Shown in pieces: positions 59,841-64,000 of a stretch of 64,000 nt of DNA. Source of the DNA: Malus domestica. Lineage: Eukaryota > Streptophyta > Magnoliopsida > Rosales > Rosaceae. The stretch's first letter is position 1, and each line of letters starts with the position of its first letter. Under the pieces are notes generated by a model. It was not told the origin of the DNA. It saw only the letters and a program-made list of their open reading frames with translations, and did not search any database. The position numbers and the translations under genes were made by a program. Location of the stretch: contig NC_091668.1 of NCBI RefSeq assembly GCF_042453785.1, positions 8,948,001 through 9,012,000 of the forward strand, in the 5' to 3' direction.

Positions 59841-59846
<6 letters not shown>
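59742..59846 (+). pseudogene. rrn16: Plastid 16S rRNA fragment (NUPT)
   Basis: AACGATGGATACTAGGCGCT, GCGTTAAGTGTCCCGCCTTG and GAGTACGTTCGCAAGAATGA match the 16S rRNA 3' half of plastids (cyanobacterial type, not the plant mitochondrial form). About 105 bp, joined to rbcL at a GCTAG-like overlap and ended by a (TA)n tract. Confidence 0.9.

Positions 59847-59890
<44 letters not shown>
59844..59890. repeat. (TA)n microsatellite
   Basis: About 22 TA units, then TATG variants to 59920. Confidence 0.97.
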
Positions 59891-59897
<7 letters not shown>

Positions 59898-60001
59898 ATA
59901 TGTATGTATGTATGTATATATATGATGTGGAGAAAGAAAACGATTTTGTAAACACCAGAAAAGCAGATATAACCAATACCCAAAGAAGAGGATTTTCAAT
60001 G

Positions 60002-60138
60002 TGATCGGAACACGAGGTGGTACACCACGTGTTATTATACAAATGGTGGGGTGTGTGTGTTAAAAAATTAATAACTTAAAAAATAAAGTTTTTTAATACT
60101 TATATAAAAACACGTGGTGTACCATCCATATTCCGGTC
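60002..60138. mobile_element. Small MITE
   Basis: Inverted ends GATCGGAACACGAGGTGGTA and GACCGGAATATGGATGGTAC share the inner block GTACACCACGTGTT. TCAATG lies on both sides (59996-60001 and 60139-60144). Superfamily not assigned. Confidence 0.6.
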
Positions 60139-60343
60139 TCAATGAAAAATTTCTCTATCGAAGAGAGGAATTGGTCGACAAGTGGAATTGAGTTGGCAAG
60201 TGGGCTTAGAGGCGCTTTGTTAGGTGATTATTTGTTGTTTTGTTTTTTTTTTTCTCGTTCTTACCATTAAATAAAATTATCATAAGGCTTTTAGTTAAAA
60301 TTTAAAATTTTGAAGTCATTTTTATTAGTTTTCCTTATTATAT

Positions 60344-60430
60344 TATAAGTATGTAGACGAATTTACCAACTATGTTAGGAAGGGCCTAGCGTCTCGTTAA
60401 ATCGTCTCATGCGTTCCAAAAAGAAAAAGA
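60344..60430 (-). repeat. Inverted piece of the WAK-relic 3' flank, right part
   Basis: Reverse complement of about 20680-20745 (AACTATGTTAGGAAGGGCCT, TCTCATGCGTTCCAAAAAG). It continues 58075-58145 across element X. 60431-61480 shows no gene or clear repeat. Confidence 0.7.
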
Positions 60431-61634
60431 AGAGGTGGCAATGACATGGAAATAAAACTAAACTTCCATAAAATATTTTGATAGAGGAATTTTGTGAAGT
60501 TAAAATAGATCCAACCTCCATCTTTCTCATTTGCCGTTTAGGTTTGCAATTCTACAATAATAGGTAGGCTGTTGGATGAAAATTTACTGTCAAAATATTT
60601 GGCCCTTGATATTATCTCTGGTCAATAATAATACACATAAAATCCATGTATTTTAGATGTATTTTAACATATTTTTAAGAAAAATAATTAAAAACTAAAT
60701 AATTATTAAAATATAAAAAAATGGCCAAGTTTTCAGATTATTTTTTAGCCAAGCTACCGAATAATACAAGTACGTATTCGTTCCGTATTTTACTAACTAT
60801 GCTTCCTACTATATATGGATGAATTGTCGAACGTAATTGGACTACAAGGAGCAGCATTTCAGTGGGAAGAGAGATTTTAGAAAGAGAAGTTCTGAAGCAA
60901 TAGCACAAGTAGAAGCAATGCAAGAATAGATAATTATTGTGGATCAGATGATAGACAAATGAAAAAAGTATAGGTTAGCCAATGATAAATTCGATTCATT
61001 AGGTTCTTCGATTTGTTCGGAAAATAAACGAGACAAGAAAACGTCTTGCACTAGGATTAAAAGGAACAACCTCAAATGGACCACGATAAAATTTCGGGTC
61101 TATTTCTTGGTGAACATGATCTGACATACTCTCTTCAATCCCTTCATTTATGTGCCAGAATAAAGAGAGATTAAATTAACTATCCAATGAATTAAATTAT
61201 TTCTACTTATAATTCTCGACTCTGATAATCTATAACTAATTTCATTCAGCATATAAGACCACACATGTTTACACAGACAAACATAAAAGAAGAGATCTAG
61301 GATGTGCACCTATCCGTTAACACCAGCACGCACCCTCCGCTCCGGCGCCCGGCAATCTAACTAAAGGAGGGAGCTAGCTAAGCTACCGGTACAGTATCCT
61401 TCGTATCGTAACTTGAGGTTTTTGAAGTAGTTCCAATCTACCACGGTCTTATGGAAGCTGGAACAGATTGGACATCCCGCTGTGAAGACATTGGTCGAAG
61501 AAAGAAAGGCTACGGTTATATAACTCCAAATGGTTTTAACCCCTGCTGCTACCACCTAATCTAGCGTCGTCTTCCTGCAACCACAAATAAGGAAGCTGTG
61601 TTATAACCCAGGAGTTGTACGGAAACTTGTTAGC

Positions 61635-63069
61635 TTACGTTGAGAAATTTATGACCGTACTGTCAGAGAATGTCAAAGGACGCTCCTCCTCTCCCGTCTC
61701 TCTTTGATCAGACCAACCTGTGAAACCGCTCTCAGTTTTTGAGTTTCGCCTACTAGATTCTTCATGTAAGCTTTCATTGTGAACTCCTCGGTGAACTCCT
61801 CGGTACAAGTGTTTCAATATCAAAAGGGCAGTATCATAATCCCTCCAATAGTTTCTGCACACCAAGACTCACCCATTAAATGAGGAACAGATACGTTTTC
61901 AAATGAATACGAGGAACATTCGAGTAAAAGATAAAGGCAACAAGAGCTGAATTTAATATGGCCGTTCAACAATTGCCAAAAAAAAAAAATCCCAGCAAGG
62001 AAATAAACAAACATGGCTTGGGGATACACGAAAACATGCATCAACAGTATACAGTAGTTTATTAGAGAGAAAAAAAAAAGATTAATAACAATCCCAATTG
62101 CATGTACAAGGAAACATTCGAAGTGAATACGTACGTATGTGCTCCAATTGCAGCAAGATACGGATGTTGAAATGTCTTATCCTGCATGATCACCAAAGAC
62201 TCATTGAGGAATCAAAGAAATGAGCTGGTAGTGATGACATAAGGGAAGTAATTGTTATGCCTAACTGAGATAAAGAAAAGCAACAAAGCTATAAGGCAAT
62301 CAAATGGAAGGCATATTTCTGAAAAGAAAAATCAATGAGAATCAATGAGAATCAATGGATGCACAAGAATGAGTGTGAATTCTTGTGTGTGTCTGTGTTT
62401 GTATGTCTATGTAGAGTTGTAGACTGAATGAGGTGGTGGGAATATCTACGCACTTGAAGCACATGATCAATCCGGCCTTCTTTACTTCCTGTTACTCTTT
62501 CCATCATAAGAGAACCGTATGATCTCACTTCCTTTTCTTGGGTTGTTTCTGATTCTTCTGCTATATAACCAAAACAAAAAAGCGAGATCACTACAGAGGG
62601 CCACTTTTATTAAAAATTTATTCTTTGATGTCAATATCATTAAAAAGAGGAGGATATAGATTGAAGAAGCAAATAAAAAATAAATAAATCTGCTACCTTC
62701 TAGGTTGTCCGAGCTTCTTGACTGGCAAACTGTCAGCACTTTAACCTGTGTTCAAACATACAGAACCTTGATTTTATAACAACTTCTAACATAGTATAGG
62801 AACCAAATCATAGATGTAAATCGAATAACACAATTTTGTTAAAAAAAAAAGGACTGATTAAACCCTAAGTCCCAATATGTTTTACTAGCAGAATCTCATA
62901 TAAAGAAATCATTATATTTTGGTCGCATGATTAATCTATTAAGAACCAATGCAAGGATGAGTAGTTTTAGACTGGTGCTGGCACCTATATGTTGGCAGTA
63001 GGCACGCAACCTTGAAACTTAGTTTATGTACACTTAAGTTAGCCATACTATATTGTGTAAACTAATTTG

Positions 63070-63127
<58 letters not shown>

Positions 63128-63940
63128 ATTCAAAGTCCAAAACCCTAGTTTACTGAGACTATCATAACATATATACAATTACTATACATACGGCTGATGT
63201 ATGACCATAACAGATTAGAAGTTATATCAATTTCTAGAAGTCTAACCACGCCTACCTTTACGAAGTTTAGACGATCCATTATTGCTTGAGAACGAGCAGC
63301 TAAATCTTCAGTAAATTCCTACATCACAAAGCAGTGTGCGAGTGAGAGAGAGAGAGAGAGAGAGAACGCGTGGGGAAGGGGGAAGTTAAGGTGGGCGATC
63401 CAAAATCATGCATATGTTAAAAATTATTTACCTGAAATCCAATATGCATCCGCTTTCCACCTTTGTGATAGGGTATGATAACAGGCCGCTTGCCGATGTA
63501 TTCTTTACATACAAGTGGTTCTATTCTGCATTTCAATATGAGAAAAGTTCTATCATGTGCTCCTAGATCAACATGTACAATTAAACAAGAGAACCCAAAA
63601 TAATAAAATAAATAAGTGATAAACATAAAGTTGTTTTATGCGTATACAAGAACTTCCTGATGATATCATCAGATTTTTTGCACTGTCAGCAAACTAAGTG
63701 GAATCTATTCAATAAAAGGTTCATGTCATGCACTGCAAACCATATCCCTAAGAGAAACGACATCTGGTACTGGTTCAACTTAAATTGGATTTCATATTAA
63801 TAAATACAAACATCATGAGAGCTGGATTGTAACAGACCTATATGCAACAGGATCAAAGGGGTGAAATATATTGAATATTTGCCGACAAGCTGGCATCTCC
63901 TCACTTATATTTTCCTCTTCCCAATATTCTTTCCCCTTTC
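61635..63940 (-). CDS. SGR2: SGR2-like DDHD-domain phospholipase, last seven exons (5' part beyond the window)
   Basis: Exons on the minus strand: 63838-63940, 63432-63525, 63256-63318, 62697-62745, 62454-62560, 62135-62181, 61635-61854; all GT-AG with consistent phases. Reading: EEMPACRQIFNIFHPFDPVA, RIEPLVCKEYIGKRPVIIPY, EFTEDLAARSQAIMDRLNFV, VKVLTVCQSRSSDNLEG, YGSLMMERVTGSKEGRIDHV, DKTFQHPYLAAIGAHT, NYWRDYDTALLILKHLYRG, ending FSDSTVINFST. This is the C-terminal DDHD part of the SGR2 / phosphatidic-acid-preferring phospholipase A1 family, which in Arabidopsis acts at the vacuolar membrane in shoot gravitropism. The catalytic serine lies upstream of the window. A 12-bp duplication gives GVHRGVH near the C terminus. 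No stop or frameshift is seen, so the gene is likely active. Confidence 0.85.
63077..63119. repeat. (AG)n microsatellite in an SGR2-like intron
   Basis: About 21 AG units between exons 63256-63318 and 62697-62745. A shorter (GA)n tract lies at 63341-63364 in the neighbouring intron. Confidence 0.97.
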
Positions 63941-64000
63941 CTGAAATGAAATGATACAGTATATTAAATCTCAGATTCAGGTCTCAAATCAAAAGCAGAC

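Larger units (their letters stand above)
58146..60336. mobile_element. Putative element X: inserted segment holding plastid DNA
   Basis: It splits a sequence that is continuous in inverse at 20680-20835. ATTATAT lies on both sides (58139-58145, 60337-60343), possibly a target duplication. Left end GAGAGCTTTAATGAAAAGAG ... ACTTTATTTAATGG and the reverse of the right end ... ATTTTATTTAATGG are imperfect inverted repeats. Subterminal motif ACTATTTTTGAAA / CTGAACAC repeats many times at 58335-58560. Ends and motif match element Y. Cargo: plastid fragments, a (TA)n tract and a MITE. Confidence 0.5.

Noticed and set aside
59632..59925. Open frame with Rubisco large-subunit sequence
   Set aside because: It is a plastid fragment joined to 16S rDNA and a (TA)n tract; it has neither the rbcL start nor the active site.

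Overview
The window is plant nuclear DNA. It has spliced receptor-kinase genes with short introns, Copia-type and other LTR retrotransposons, MITEs, Helitron ends and inserted plastid DNA. The gene families and repeat styles resemble Rosaceae (apple or pear type). That assignment is inference; no species is claimed.

Functional genes. A minus-strand cluster of wall-associated kinase (WAK) genes shares one three-exon design: signal peptide plus galacturonan-binding/EGF exon, a 165-bp EGF-Ca exon, and a transmembrane plus kinase exon. WAK-1 (1-2814) is cut by the window start. WAK-2 (9760-12352) is complete and intact, with 773 residues predicted. WAK-3 (32028-35507) is complete except for one 1-bp frameshift in exon 1, and its kinase exon comes from a different WAK subtype. 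A fourth copy (4730-5664) is a pseudogene without a kinase exon. At the right edge (61635-63940) lie the last seven exons of a phospholipase-like DDHD gene of the SGR2 (SHOOT GRAVITROPISM 2) type, minus strand and open at the window end.

Region by region. 1-5.7 kb: WAK-1, a TRIM in its intron, a Helitron end and a WAK pseudogene. 5.7-9.2 kb: a Helitron-like segment carrying exon fragments of ferritin, protein farnesyltransferase beta and a nucleolin-like gene. 9.7-14 kb: WAK-2 and its duplicated 5' flank. 14.3-20.6 kb: duplication copy A (an SGR2 tail antisense to a WAK kinase tail) split by a 5-kb Copia element. 20.8-23.1 kb: a long LTR relic. 24-28.3 kb: a putative element with a 54-bp minisatellite and a broken kelch gene. 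28.3-31.6 kb: no recognised gene. 32-36 kb: WAK-3 with a plastid 23S rDNA insert upstream. 36.5-43.1 kb: TRIM, a MULE carrying a trihelix fragment, a solo LTR, a 1-kb foldback element and a CACTA end. 43.1-57.9 kb: duplication copy B, split by a hAT MITE and a Copia element that is itself split by an 8.3-kb non-coding LTR element. 58.1-60.3 kb: a second putative element holding a mosaic of plastid fragments. 61.6-64 kb: the SGR2-like gene.

Most of the window was shaped by tandem duplication of WAK units followed by transposon insertion. Several insertions have exact target-site duplications, so their borders are known to the base and their order can be read. All similarity calls are by eye; no database search or alignment program was used.
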